Shown: one piece after another, positions 34,702-46,385 of the stretch
Position numbering within the stretch: position 1 is the first letter of the stretch
Layout: each line of letters starts with the position of its first letter
Assembly (NCBI GenBank): GCA_029582265.1
Contig: CM055830.1
Location: 25,396,119 to 25,460,118 of the forward strand
Direction: 5' to 3'
Length of the DNA stretch: 64,000 bases
From: Zoroaster sp. YZ-2022
Lineage: Eukaryota; Echinodermata; Asteroidea; Forcipulatida; Zoroasteridae
Program-made: the position numbers and the translations under genes
The notes under the pieces: model-generated
What the model saw: the letters and a program-made list of their open reading frames with translations, nothing else
The model's database searches: none
What the model was told of the DNA's origin: nothing

Positions 34702-34842
34702 GGTCATGGTAACCCTTTTGGAGCACCAGCGGGGGATAATTTGGGACGCGTGTCATACGTGGCAGCTGCACTTCAGACGGCAAGATACGAAGACCACATG
34801 GAGCGAGTTGATAAATTATTGCGTGATATCCAGAGGAAGTAA
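34702..34842 (+). CDS. Gene A terminal exon
   Basis: The acceptor is GGTTCCTTAG; the frame starts in phase 0, matching 33495, and runs 46 codons to TAA. It reads GHGNPFGAPAGDN, LGRVSYVAAALQTARYEDHM and ERVDKLLRDIQRK. A Gly-rich loop followed by an amphipathic helix is apparent. The segment is clearly more GC-rich than its flanks. The product is unrecognised, and a profile search is the obvious test. No certain polyadenylation signal was picked out downstream. Confidence 0.6.
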   Translation, partial: GHGNPFGAPAGDNLGRVSYVAAALQTARYEDHMERVDKLLRDIQRK

Positions 34843-35454
34843 AATACTTAGACCACAGCTGATGCTATTATAACTGTTTATATCGGATTTCTATGTAGCT
34901 AAACGTACTATTTATATTGCAACTGATCATTGTCTATATTCGTTTTCTGTAAAATTTTCTGATAGTTCTTTCTAGCTTATTGATCTTCACTAATCATAGT
35001 TTCCTTATCTATTCGGCCAAATCAATATAGAGAAACTGTATCAATTTTGAAGCAATTTAACCCTCAACGAATCATTAATGTTATCAAATGTCATGAATAA
35101 TCGATGTATGGGGTTTTGATCCTGGCCTGGATTTCAAGATGTAGATATGCCTTTACAGAATAAGTGCCCAGAAGAGCCTGATAATCGGCCTGGCTCTCTT
35201 GACGTTTGATAAATTGACAGAACACCTAGGCAAACGTGTGAGGCAATTGTTTGGTATTTGCTGTTGCTGCCGTGTCTACTGAAGTCCGTGTCGGCACATA
35301 AATACAGCGGGAAATTGTACGAAAATCACCGCCGAAATGTGGTTTGATTAACCCGTGCAGCAAACACCGGGCTGCTGTGGCTTAATTTCACCAATATTCT
35401 GAAATTCAGAAATTTTACCAAGAACTAGGTCTAATGTTTAAATGCTTACTAAGA

Positions 35455-35455
35455 A

Positions 35456-35539
<84 letters not shown>
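35455..35539. repeat. TA microsatellite
   Basis: About 42 TA units. Confidence 0.95.
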
Positions 35540-35541
<2 letters not shown>

Positions 35542-35629
35542 GTCTTGAAAGTTACAGTTTTTACATTTTATAAAGAATCATAATGCCTACTTTGCAAATA
35601 CCATAGTGCACAAGCGGAAGCCGATTTAC

Positions 35630-36030
<401 letters not shown>

Positions 36031-37500
36031 TACACAACCATGCAAACAAGGTTGATTTGCAAAAAAATAAAAAAATATAAACACCGTAATGCAAGCTGGT
36101 AAACACGCGACATATTTGCGAATAATTTCGTCCTTTCACTTATCAATGTTTTGTATCCTAATTTCCTTTGATTGTCAATGTCATGTCGATGTAAGACAGG
36201 TGCTTGATACAGATCAATATAATGCAAGGCTTAGGCCCTATAGCATGAAGATATAATGAAGACTCCTTGAAAGAGAGACTCACTGATATCCTATCTACCT
36301 TATCGATGTCTAAGGCATATACATCACACGTGGGAAATTATGTAGGTAAATTATCACGGAAACAAGTGATTTCCACTAAACTAACAATACAATGAATAAC
36401 TTCAAACTTGAATTTTAAGGGTATGTTGTTTGCCCCTTCCACCCCTTAGGGCCAGCTAATACGTGTTACTTCAAGCAGCCATTGTGTTTGTGCGATTCGT
36501 ATGACGAGAATCTCAGCTTTTTACGTCACAATTAAAGTTCGAGATACGTGTGACTGTGTGAACTAGCGTTTGGAAATATTTGGTCAATATAGTTTAAAAT
36601 TCTAAGAGAACCTTTAAGATGTACTGTCAATCTGCAGCTCTCGAACAAAATGTTAGGTAGGGTTAAAGAGGGTTTTATTTGTAGCCTAACAGATAATATC
36701 ACAGAATTGAAAGTGCAAAGGTTATATACAATTTGATTCATTTGAGTACATTTCTCTGTCCACATCACACTTATTATGCATATCATGTTTGACGAATGCA
36801 TATACGGTACTGCAAGTGACGAATCCCTCTAAAATCATTATTTTTGTCAAATTCAGTAGATATCTGGGCGTGTATTCATTGTTGTCGCCTTTGTTTTGAT
36901 TTAAGTTAATATACCCAGAAAGTCACTGGCTAAGCTGTTTTCCATTTTAATTTGATATATAAGCAATTGCTATTCGTCTCTTGATGCATTGGAATACGCA
37001 ATTGGCAAAATACCAATGCGTGTGTTGTCCCTTTCGCGTTTTCACGAAGTGACGAAAATATACAGCGCTCGTCTGCTGCGCGGTCCCAATTTTGTATGTT
37101 CATGATGTGATAAAAGTTGAGTAAGTAATTACTCATTCATGACAATTGCTTTGATAACGATACCGACACTTCTTTTTAATTTAATTTATTATATCGAAGT
37201 GGGAAGCACAATCTGAAATAGTTATTGCTGAAAAGAGTGTTTAACTTCAAAGGCGATTTTCTCAAAACATGGTTTTGCAGCGGGGTGGGCTGATTTGTCA
37301 CGAGCGTGACAACGGTGACGATATATGCAAACTCTGAAACATATTAAGGACAAAACATCAATGCATATTTAAAAGAGAGCTTTTATATTGATTGAATGCT
37401 TGAAAAAGCTTCGTATTTCATGACAATGTACAATCCAGTCACGAACCTACATCTCACATGAATAAAAACAGTCGATGGAATAATATTGTTGTCGTTCAAA
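36031..37500. other. No gene or repeat recognised
   Basis: AT-rich. Minus-strand frames near 36532-36801 and 36930-37136 have plausible composition but no splice support. Confidence 0.4.
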
Positions 37501-37501
37501 T

Positions 37502-37960
37502 TCAAAACAGGCTATACTGGTGCATATACAGGGTATTTTGGTACATGCATACAGTACAGCCCACAAGTTGCTTCAAAAACACACAGGCAACATGCGAGGC
37601 GTAACTACTAAAGTACATGTACAAATGTTTTGCGATTTTTAGCGCATAAAACAGCGCCCGAGAGGCTTTTTGTACAGAAAAAAGTATGCCCATTGACAAA
37701 TGCGCCTGTGTCAACGTGAACAAGCGCCACAGCTTGTCAGGTCCCCGCAGATTACATACATCTAAATGTATGTAAACACAATACGTCTGCACTTGCATGC
37801 ACACTGTACGTAGGGGCGGGTGGGTAGGAGAGCAGCGTAGCCAGCTCGCTGTTTTGCAAACTGTCCTCGTGATCATGGTTCGATGGGACGAATGCCTTGC
37901 GCGAACATACAAATGAAAATTCGAACATGAATAGGAAATTCGCGCGAAAGTTGGCACCAA
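37502..37960 (-). other. 152-codon open frame in a CpG-richer patch
   Basis: This is the longest open frame outside repeats. It is rich in Cys, Tyr and His with no recognised domain. The DNA is more GC- and CpG-rich than its flanks and could equally be a promoter or 5' region. I would not call it a gene on this evidence. Confidence 0.15.
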
Positions 37961-38127
37961 ATTACTGTTTTGTACGTTGAAATGATGGCATCTCTGTTAG
38001 TTGCCAAAGGGTCTAGTTGTCCGGTAATCCTTTGGGAACTGCGTTTCCTGGAAACGTCACACTTATTAATGTTACTAATATGAAGATAATTTAAATAGGT
38101 TCTTTTGTAATTAATTCTGCGACAATT

Positions 38128-38200
38128 TCCAGTTGCTTGATAGTTTAGTGGTTAACGCGGCGCCTTCCAGGTAGGTGATCAGGGTTCGCGTAACGAATAT
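38128..38200 (+). pseudogene. tRNA-like fragment
   Basis: TAGTTTAGTGGTTAACGCGG resembles a pol III A box region and AGGGTTCGCG a B box, about 35 bases apart. It has no clean cloverleaf and is likely a SINE head or tRNA pseudogene. Confidence 0.35.
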
Positions 38201-38455
38201 TTATATTGGTTGTATGACAAGGTAGGGCCTATGTGTTCTCGTTACATTATAATGTCACAGTCACCAAACCAACATGTAGCACAAAATACACATTTTATTC
38301 CTCGAATGTGTGGACTAATACGAGCAATATTTGTAACACAAACTTCCCATAATCATTTCTTATCATAAGAGCTCATGAAGTATTTTCCAAGAACACGTTT
38401 AAACAATCGGACACATGTATACGTTTTAGTTAGCAACGTCACGACGTAGCCTAAT

Positions 38456-38650
38456 GCTATCAGAGTTTTGGACTACCATTTCTCGAGACAGACGGTCACC
38501 GTCTCGAATAAATTCCAACCCACGCGTGTCCTGTTGTTGCGAGTGTACGCTTTTCCCCTCGCAATATTACGTGGGCCCCCGTTTCAAGCGCTCGCAACAC
38601 ACGACAGGCTCCCCGTTCTCCCCGCGTGTTTTTGAAGCACGTTGTGGGCT
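38456..38650. repeat. GC-rich inverted repeat
   Basis: CCTGTTGTTGCGAG and CTCGCAACACACGACAGG form opposing arms, and GAGAC/GTCTC pairs flank CGGTCACCG. This is a GC island in AT-rich DNA, perhaps a decayed MITE. Confidence 0.45.
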
Positions 38651-38667
38651 GTACTGTACATGTTCAG

Positions 38668-38830
38668 AATAATAATAATAATATTACTTTTGATTATATG
38701 GTGCCTTTTCCAAAAGGTGTCAAAGTGGTAACCCCCTCTCTTTCACGGTAAATGTCATGGGTTCTTGTGCATTAATACTCTACACACAGGAAATACCCAG
38801 ATGATTATAAGGCCCTGCCACGCCCCTAGA
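38668..38830 (-). mobile_element. Possible SINE/LINE tail fragment
   Basis: An AAT repeat is followed by ATATGGTGCCTTTTCC and AAAAGGTGTCAAAG, resembling the GCGCC...GGCGC tail module of invertebrate SINEs. Weak. Confidence 0.3.
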
Positions 38831-39247
38831 CTAGCCACGCAACCGTGAACAATTCATGGAATGGTCTCCAAGTACTGACCACGGTCAACGTTGCTTCACT
38901 TTTGCAAGCATGGAATTAGCTCTCCATTGACCTAATAATCGTCTAGAACTAACAATGTTGAACTTTTTGTCGGTATATTTGCACATGCATAAATGTTCTG
39001 AATAGTTATTGAAGTAAGTTCACTGTTATACCACTGTTAGGCTCCCCAAAAGTTGCTGGTCTCCGCCCGCGCGTCGGCATTTTTAGATTTCTTTTTGTTT
39101 TGCTATGAAACGATGTCCAATTGCAGCCAAATTGCTGAAGAAGAATATTACCCCCCCCCAAAAAAAAACAAAAAAAAAACGCAAAAAACAAAAAACAAAA
39201 AACAAACCAAAACTAGACGGCAGTGTTTGTGACATTACAAACACATA

Positions 39248-39908
39248 GGTGTTCGAGTTTTGTCAGGGCAGTGATGATGACGTCAAAATGTTTTTAGAGA
39301 AACTTTGCATTATTATTTTTTTAATATTAAACTTTGACTTTCGGTTTAGACAGGAAGTAAAGGTCAAATTGGGGTCACCTTTGTGTAAATATTTTTCGAC
39401 AATTAACGATCTGTACAATGGTACAAAAAATGTGAATTTACCTCTTGTAGTTGTTGAGATATGATTTTTTTAAATATTAAACTTTGACTTCCGGTTTGGA
39501 CAGGAAGTAAGGTCAAATTGGGGTCACCTTTGTGTAAATATTTTTCGACAATTAACAATCTATACAATGGTGCAAAAAATGTGAATTTACCTCTTGTGGT
39601 TGTTGAGATATGATTTTTTTAAATATTAAACTTTGACTTCCGGTTTGGACAGGAAGTAAGGTCAAATTGGGGTCACCTTTGTGTAAATTATTTTTGACAA
39701 TTAACGATCTGTACAATGGTACAAAAATTGTGAATTTACTTCCTGTGGTTGTTGAGATATGATTTTTTTTAAATATTAAACATTGACTTCCGCTTTGGAC
39801 AGGAAGTAAGGTTAAATTGGGTCACCTTTTTGTAAATAGTTTTTGACAATTAACGATCTGTACAATGGTACAAAAATTGTGAATTTACCTCTTGTGGTTG
39901 TTGAGATA

Positions 39909-39939
<31 letters not shown>

Positions 39940-39988
39940 AAGAAAAACGAACAAAAACAAGAGGTGTTCGCGCTGTCGCTCGAACACC
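39248..39988. mobile_element. GGTGTTCGAG-ended element with internal tandem repeats
   Basis: GGTGTTCGAG at the left is matched by CTCGAACACC at the right, with TA outside both ends. Just inside the right end a local hairpin AGGTGTTCG/CTCGAACACCT and an AAG repeat (39910-39943) occur. The body is mostly the 149-bp tandem repeat. A diverged relative lies near 47610-48000 (GGTGTTCGAG, GACCGGAAGTAAG). Confidence 0.7.
39300..39910. repeat. 149-bp tandem repeat, about four units
   Basis: TTGTTGAGATATGATTTTTT recurs every 149 bp. Each unit carries TTGACTTCCGGTTTGGACAG, GAAGTAAGGTCAAATTGGGG and AATTAACGATCTGTACAATG. Confidence 0.95.
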
Positions 39989-40474
39989 TAACAAAAGCAA
40001 AACAAAACAAAACAAAAGCGCAGCACCGCACGATTTCGAAGCCGACCTATGACCAGAAACCGGAGACTTTTTTTGGCATGATCCCCTCTAACGTAACAGG
40101 CTATACCGGTACCTTATACTTATTACATGTTCCGAATGGTCATGAGCCAGTACTCAGTCTCCGCCCAATCCACATCATAACTTCAATGTTTGATTTCATT
40201 GCACGTGGCCTGGATATTGTTTATTCTAATAGTATACATGATTGGCACACTCCTTAAAGAGGGACCAGGCTAACGTACCGTACTTAAATTGAAAATCACT
40301 CTCACTAGGGACAAACTCTGAAAGATCTGTCACTACTTTTAGATCGATTAGAATAAATTTCAATCTAAATATTTAAGAGAATAGAGGTAATTTCCTCTCC
40401 TTTCATCTCTGTGGACCATATTTTGTAATCACCTATTCCTGAGCCGACATGTGGATTTATTTTTCAATACCTAC

Positions 40475-40574
40475 CTGATGACAATGATATTCCCTAGAAT
40501 ATTTGATGGGTTTTCCTCCCAACATCTGAAACATAACTCTATAGTCTCTTTACAGGTTTCTTCAGGTTTGCGAG
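40475..40574 (-). CDS. Tyrosine-kinase-like exon, subdomain X-XI
   Basis: On the minus strand a near-perfect acceptor (TTATTTTTTTTAG) and donor (ATCAG before GTAGGT) bound 100 bp with one open frame: RKPEETCKETIELCFRCWEE, then N-P-S-N-I-L-G-N-I-I-V-I. The P-x(3)-C...C-W-x(2)-N-P pattern matches the end of tyrosine kinase domains, including insulin receptor types, where CW-x(2)-NP is followed by RPTF. Here the Arg-Pro is replaced by Ile-Leu. It accepts one base and leaves two. Splice quality makes this a strong exon call; the family assignment is moderate. Confidence 0.6.
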
Positions 40575-41174
40575 CTAAAAAAAATAACAATAAGACTACA
40601 GATCCGCCATTGGCAACCGCTTAAAGTGGCAGACGCTTATCCATCATTTATCCCTTCTACATCAGTAAATCAGTCACTCTGCTTGTAATCGACCATCCTC
40701 TGCTTTACACACATAAACCCTACTAGTTTAGATGCATTCGAACTCGATACCTTGATTGGACCATTATTAAATCCTACGTAGTAGATTCATCGTAACGTGA
40801 GAGGCACAGAGAGCACTTTAGTCAGGTTCGAGAGAAGACCAGGATATGATCAGAATTTACAGTAATATGATAATAGCGCAGCAATGTTTGTCTAACTTCT
40901 GAACCATTGATTGACTTAATTGCGTAGGCCTAGTATTTATTACCGGACTAGAATGAAATCACGGATATCATTATGGTATTGATAACAAAGGTTTTGATAT
41001 TGTAGACATCAATATATTTATATTATCTACTGTTCCTTTTAATGAAATAAATGAGGTCGAAAAAAGGGAATCTTCAATTTAGTGCAACCTCTGGACTATC
41101 GTACAGGAGCCATACTTCTTGAGATATCTAGCCAAATAGTTGTCTTCGTTATGGGGGCGCTATTCAGAATTCAA

Positions 41175-41600
41175 TTAACCCATCACGGGCGTAAATCGGG
41201 GGGGGGGTCCCCACTTTTCGGCCAGTGTGGGCGCCCAGGAAGCCACTTGTGGGGTACTTTCTGAATAGGGATAATGGTACCCACAAGTCGGTCTTTGTTT
41301 CCGTGTACCCCACAAGAGAAATTCTAAAGAAAGGGACAATAGGAGGACAATGGTGGTACCCCACAAACCGGATCCGTAAGGTTGGATGTGTGTATTGTGT
41401 GGGCTTGCACTGCAAACCGTTATAGGACGTATAAGAAAGGGAACAATAGGTCCTCGGACGGCAGTTCTTTGTTCTTCGTTGTCCTCGGGAAGACATCGTG
41501 TGCAAAACCAATGGAGATTAGTCCAAACAATAGAAGAACAATAGAGGTCCTCAGACGTCTTGAGATTCATGACTGTGTGTGTATGTGTGTGAGTGAGTAT
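41175..41600. repeat. Repeats around GTCCTCGG and TGTGGGGTAC
   Basis: AAAGGGAACAATAGGTCCTC and variants occur three times to 41780, and ACCCCACAA/TTGTGGGGT motifs occur in both orientations. A G run (41198-41207) lies at the left. Probably one or more decayed MITEs. Confidence 0.5.
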
Positions 41601-41604
41601 GACT

Positions 41605-41781
41605 AAGGTGTAAACCGAGGACTTATAACAAAAGGGAACAATGGGTCCTCGGTTGGCAGTTATTGTTAGCAAATGTCCTCGGTTGAAAAACGTGTACAAA
41701 TCTAATGGGAGAAGCCTCAAAAAGTTTGTCCAACAACAAAGAGAACAAAAGAGGGGAACAATAGGTCCTCAGTTTACACCT
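41605..41781. mobile_element. Small TA-flanked MITE
   Basis: AGGTGTAAACCGAGGAC and GTCCTCAGTTTACACCT are inverted, and each end is bounded by GAC-TA/TA-GAC. It also carries GTCCTCGG motifs like its left neighbour. Confidence 0.75.
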
Positions 41782-41865
41782 TAGACATACTTGTATGTGT
41801 GTCCATAAAAACATGTCAAAAAAGTGAAAAACATACAAAAGGGGAGATTTAATTTATTTAAATAG

Positions 41866-42130
41866 TTATTGTTTGTTTGTCTGTTTGTATGTCCATTCGG
41901 GTGTCATCTTTATTACAGCCGTGGGATTCTGATTGTGCGCTGCAGTACTTAGTTGTACATTGTGCACACACATTTTAGTATCACCGACTTTTCCACACGA
42001 ATTTACGCCACCCATACATACCGTATTGCCAGGGATCATGCCCCGTATTATGATGTTAAAACGATCACACAGAAGTTTGTTTTTTATATTATTTTGATTC
42101 ATGTTGTTTTTAAATATCAAATCATGCAAT
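41866..42130 (-). CDS. Candidate kinase catalytic/activation segment, degenerate
   Basis: A minus-strand open frame contains I-I-R-G-M-I-P-G-N-T-V-C-M, then S-C-G-K-V-G-D-T-K-M, then NPTAVIKMTPEW. In order these resemble HRDLAARN (as IRGMIPGN), K-I-G-D-F-G-M (as KVGDTKM) and P-V-K-W-M-A-P-E (as VIKMTPE). It lies between the two other kinase-like exons in the correct order. I see no clean acceptor, and the frame runs to a stop, so it may be a decayed exon or a chance resemblance. If real, HRD Asp is Gly and DFG is DTK. Confidence 0.3.
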
Positions 42131-42149
42131 CACCCACATAGGAAACTGC

Positions 42150-42890
42150 TTAGATATATGTGTGAGGACACAATACTGGCTGACAAAAATGGGACACAGG
42201 GTTTTGAACAAAAATATTGGTGGAAATTTGTAATTTACTTGGAAGTCATGAGAATGGACACCCTTGTACTTGAAAATAGCATTGGAGAGATAATGTGCCA
42301 AGTAATGTGCCAAGTAGATTTTCCTCCCTGTTGTGTTTTCTCGATTGGTATGTGAAAGTTAACGTAAGTTACATCATGGTGTCCACTTTTCAGTCTAGTA
42401 CCCAACAATAAAAGTCAAATCAAAAAAAGTTTACACCATGATTATGTAGCTTATTCCCAATAACAATGGCTTAGTTTGGTAAGGATGAGTTTTGTAAAAA
42501 AAAAATATCTGGCCGTTTTAACATCGTATGATTTGGCGGACACGATGTGTAACTAACGTGAACACAGATTTAGCGATCATTTTTGAGGTTCGTGAAATCT
42601 TTTTGTTGTTGGTTTTTTTAGGAGCCAGTTTATTTCTTCATTAAGTTACTCAAGTTATATGCACATCGTGAGGAAAATAAGTAAAGGATACGTAAAGTGT
42701 TTGATTTGATAAACTTTGGTTCAATGAATGTCCCGATTTTAGACGCCATTTTGGCAATAAAATCGGTTTGTAAACGTGAATTAAAAGTGACACAACACGT
42801 ATTGAATTTAAGATTTAAGAAAATCAAGATCATTTTGTGCACCATGAAAGTTAGTCAGTATTGTGTCCTTACACATATAAAAAGATTTTT
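42150..42890. repeat. Inverted pair around ATGTGTGAGGACACAATACTG
   Basis: ATATGTGTGAGGACACAATA at 42156 is matched inverted by TATTGTGTCCTTACACATAT near 42860. The arms are about 30 bp, possibly ends of a decayed DNA element lying in an intron of the kinase-like gene. Confidence 0.6.
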
Positions 42891-42978
42891 TAGAAGAACA
42901 AGTACAAATTGAGTGAAACACGAATCCAACATGCATCCAAAATGATAGGGATATGTGATACAAACAGGAGAGATATAC

Positions 42979-43074
42979 ATGCAGATTATGCAAAAATCGG
43001 ACAACTGTCTCTGCCTTCATTGCTGTCATAATGGCACTGTTCAAGTATATAGCTTCCCTCCATAGAGTAGTCAT
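42979..43074 (-). CDS. Tyrosine-kinase-like exon, alpha-C helix region
   Basis: Acceptor GCATAGTACAG on the minus strand opens a frame reading M-T-T-L-W-R, EAIYLNSAIMTAMKAETVVR and F-L-H-N-L-H before GTATAT. The spacing and residues L-N-x-A-x(2)-M...V-V-R-x-L match the alpha-C helix and following strand of insulin-receptor-like kinases (family pattern L-N-E-A-S-V-M...V-V-R-L-L-G). The Glu that normally salt-bridges to the ATP-binding Lys is Ser here. The donor is weak. With 40475-40574 it is in the right order for one minus-strand gene. Confidence 0.45.
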
Positions 43075-44538
43075 CTGTACTATGCAATTCCTTTAATGGT
43101 TATTATCCATTATCCTCGGAACTCAACATTAATTTTGTTAGTAAGAATCTTTAAAAGCTATACTTGGCAAACATTAACATTTTTATTATGCTATTAGGCC
43201 TATATCATTATTCATTTGATGTCCAATCAACCCCTTGTCTAGTTTTGCCCAGTTTTATCCATTTTAGTTCAGTTTAAAGGACTATGTCTTTTTGGAAGGT
43301 ATTATCAAAAATCTAAAATGATCAAAGTTTTACAAATGTTGTTATTATTTTAATAAAAGCATTTCCCAATTATTATTAACCGTACTTTTGTATCATAATT
43401 CCTCTTTGAATATGAAGTATGGAATTCATGTCTGCCGATCTAAAATCTAAATGCAAATTCAAAAATTAAAGCTAGTATACACTTTCTTATAATATCTGTA
43501 AAATGTATAAATAATCAAGAGATTTGTTTCAAAACCAACCTGCGTGCCGTGTACGCGAAAATAATGAAAACAGACTCAAATATTTCATATTTATTCCATG
43601 CCAACCTGGAATATAAAAATCAATGGATTCATAAAAGCATAATACCGCTGCATAATTTGTACCGTTTGCATAGCTATTATAAGCATGCCCGTCAACTGAA
43701 GCGGAGCGTGCACGTCAGCTGAATAGTTTAGGTCTTCTCATTGTCTAACTGACACCGTTCATGTATTTGAGAGGTTTCGATGCAGATTAAACACCCCCTG
43801 TAGGGGAAATCAGTAGCTTAACTTGGGAATTACAAACGTATTTGTGCTTTCTCTCTCCTAAAGGATGCTTAATATTAAAAAGAAGAAGAAGAAGAAGAAA
43901 AAAAGAAAAGGTTTTGGCAATTACTACCCTCATTATTAGGGCAGCCCGATCCAAAATATTAATTACTGAGGCTGTCCTCTTAGTGGCTTCGTGTAGCTTT
44001 TCATTAAATTCAATATTCTTTGAGTCGATGTGGATAACACATGGTACATATATTTGTGCATTTAAATGTACCATATACTTTCAACGAATCCCCTTTGTAG
44101 GCAGTGTGCCCCTTTTTGTGCCGTTTGCCGTAACAACATATTTTGTTCATGTTTAAGCTTATTACGTTTATTCTTCCAGGAATAGTTATAGATAAAAATG
44201 AATTCAAAATGTACCTATTCTCATGTGGAATTTAGGAAAGAGTATTCTCTGTCCTGAATTTGAATTGGAAATTAACTCATATTTCTTCCAAATGAAAGAA
44301 GCTCAGACACTACTATGTATAGGAAAGATTAATATATAACACCATCAGCTTTATGCTTACAATAATATTTGACCATTTTGGTAATTTTTGTACCAGTCCT
44401 CTACCTTATGTTTAATAAATAGTTCGTAAAAGGTTATTCACATGCATTATCAAAAAGGTTCTTTTTATACTGTTTTACTTCAAAAACAATTAATTGATTC
44501 CACACGATTTATTAAAGTTTATCATCCATTAAATACAA
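43075..44538. other. No repeat recognised; one weak minus-strand exon candidate
   Basis: Around 43930-44030 the minus strand has an open frame reading IEFNEKLHEATKRTASVINI then L-D-R-A-A-L-I-M-R before GTAGTA. It has no good acceptor. The rest is AT-rich and unremarkable. Confidence 0.3.
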
Positions 44539-44695
44539 TTTTAATCCTGAGGACGATCAGAGCATACTGATCGAAACGTCGAGTTGTACCTCCAGTTCTT
44601 TTCAGAACTAATTACTACTCAATTGAGATTCCACATGGTGTCACCGCAATTATTCTTACTTATCATCCTCACCATGCAAAGCTACAAGTTTTACC
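44539..44695. mobile_element. Short retroelement with hammerhead-like motif, copy 1
   Basis: This 157-bp element is flanked by TAAATACAA (44530-44538) and TAAATATAA (44696-44704). It contains CTGAGGA, one base, a perfect 6-bp stem GATCAG/CTGATC (7 bp if C-G is counted) around AGCATA, then GAAACGTC. It ends GCTACAAGTTTTACC, exactly like copy 2. No tRNA head and no coding. Confidence 0.8.
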
Positions 44696-44874
44696 TAAAT
44701 ATAAACGGGTTTTCGAACTATTTGGTGACATATTTTAAGCACATTTCCTAGAAATCTTTAGTTGTTCATTATCCTCCCGAAGTCTGGGCAAATACTTCTC
44801 TCTGAATTAGGAAGAGCAAATAGATTTTTACTTGTTTATCTAATATCGTATATCATTCTGAGAGTTGATTCGTG

Positions 44875-44950
44875 CGTGATCAGGATAAAAGACGGGCCGA
44901 GTTTCTTTTCCCAATGGTCAGATGTCCCGCCTACAAAGAGACTAACGTAG
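44875..44950 (+). CDS. Candidate exon, FN3/WSXWS-like end
   Basis: After CATTCTGAGAG the frame reads D-S-C-V-I-R-I-K-D-G-P, SFFSQWSDVPPTKRLT and a stop. V-I-R-I-K...F-F-S-Q-W-S-D resembles the F-G strands of fibronectin type III domains and the WSXWS box of cytokine-type receptors. The acceptor is only fair and the exon is short, so both coding status and family are tentative. Confidence 0.3.
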
Positions 44951-45304
44951 GGGATTTTTTTATTTGCCAAACTCTGGCAAAATTGTAAACGTTTTATTAT
45001 CTTTAGTCTATTACTAACCTGACTGACTTTATATTTTACTGAAACATAAGTTCATTATGCTTTGCTTATGGGACGATAATGAGAGAAAATTATCATATGT
45101 TTTTAGGAAATATCTTTCAGTAAATAAATGATGCAACTGGGATGTAACTGTTGGTTTGTTTAATTTTCAAGGTGATAACAGGTAGAAAAGGTATTGATAA
45201 CAAACATTATAAATAGAGAATAACATGACAAAACAATAATGAACTTGTTGGAAAACAACTGGATCATGTTTGTAGCTGAAATAGTAGGCATATTGTTATA
45301 TATT

Positions 45305-45612
45305 GTCACTCGAAAAGCACTGAGTATACAGTGCATCATACAGAATCAAATCAATTGTTTATCACCCGACGCAAGAAATGCATCAATCTATACATATCGT
45401 TGACATAAAGGATTATATCTGGCCAATCGTCACCGGGCAAGCTTGGTGATCGAGATGTTAAGACGTCTTCACTCGTAAGCAGGAGGGCGTGGGTTCGAAT
45501 CCTGCCCGAGTCGCCTGTGGATTGTTTTCACAGATAGGCTACTCGGAAACTGAGTATACGATGTTTCATACATTACGTTGGAGTTGGGGCAAAATCAAAT
45601 CAATTGTTTATA
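45305..45612 (+). mobile_element. tRNA-headed SINE, second family, with duplication
   Basis: GATGTTAAGACGTCTTCACT and GGGTTCGAATCCTGCCCGAG form a tRNA-like head near 45451-45510. AATCAAATCAATTGTTTAT occurs at about 45345 and 45593, and CTGAGTATACAGTG/CTGAGTATACGATG precede them, indicating either a long target duplication or a tandem duplication of the tail. Confidence 0.6.
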
Positions 45613-46189
45613 ATTTCATCAATATAATTTATCACTATAAAACTGTGAGTAGGCGTTTACTCTCTTTGAAATTAGATTACATTTTCAGCTGATAAAATGC
45701 ATTCAAATGTTTTCGTATTCAATTTTGCGTGGAAGTATATGAAAGACTACTCCTTCCTCAACTCGAACTGGAAATTATTTTACTTTTGTTATAAGCGACA
45801 ACACAATATTTTTTGTTATTAAAAATCAATTTCTTGGGAAGATTGATACCTCCATCAGCTTTACACTAAGTAAGTTCCACATTCAAATTTTACCATTTGG
45901 TTATTTTTAAATGTTCAATTCTACCTTAGGCCTACCTTTATTTATAGCTTTCAAAATGCCTGTTTTACAGCCACCAATGATAACTATACACAAATACAAA
46001 CCATCCAGTTGGAATTGGAAGGCTTTATGTCGATAAATATGGATCCCACTGGATCAGTTTGGGGCTTCGTTGAAACCGGTATATTACATAAAGTAATGAA
46101 TCCGCAAATACCGTACATTTTAGGGGTATATTATCAGTGCTAAATTTGTATAATGTATTGATTTAATTTTGCCCTACACCGACGTATGT

Positions 46190-46385
46190 ACAGCACTGTA
46201 TCCCCGAGTCACCTGTGAAGCTTTTTCCACAGACACTCGGAAAGCACCGAGTATAAAGTGCTTTCAGAGTGTCTGTGGAAAAAACAAATTCACAGGCGAC
46301 TCGGGCGGGATTCGAACCCACGACCTCTTGCTTAATACAAGTACAGACGTCTTAACCTGTCGACCCCCGAGCTTGCCCAATAAAT
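46190..46385 (-). mobile_element. tRNA-headed SINE, second family, copy 2
   Basis: On the minus strand: AGGTTAAGACGTCTGTACTT, GTGGGTTCGAATCCCGCCCG, then AGTCGCCTGTGAATTTG and an inverted pair TCCACAGACAC/GTGTCTGTGGA. The head matches 45451-45510. Confidence 0.75.

Larger units (their letters stand above)
39055..40068. mobile_element. CCGG-family MITE, copy 2, interrupted
   Basis: The left part has CTGGTCTCCG and GCTATGAAACGATGTCCAAT. The right part has TTCGAAGCCGACCTATGACC and ends AGAAACCGGAGACT. Between them lies the element at 39248-39988. Confidence 0.75.

Noticed and set aside
36930..37136. Minus-strand frame NWDRAADERCIFSSLREN as an exon
   Set aside because: No acceptor or donor in frame; the GC-rich core looks like a repeat fragment.
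37502..37960. 152-codon minus-strand frame as a gene
   Set aside because: No domain, odd Cys/Tyr/His composition and no start or splice support; listed only as an open frame.
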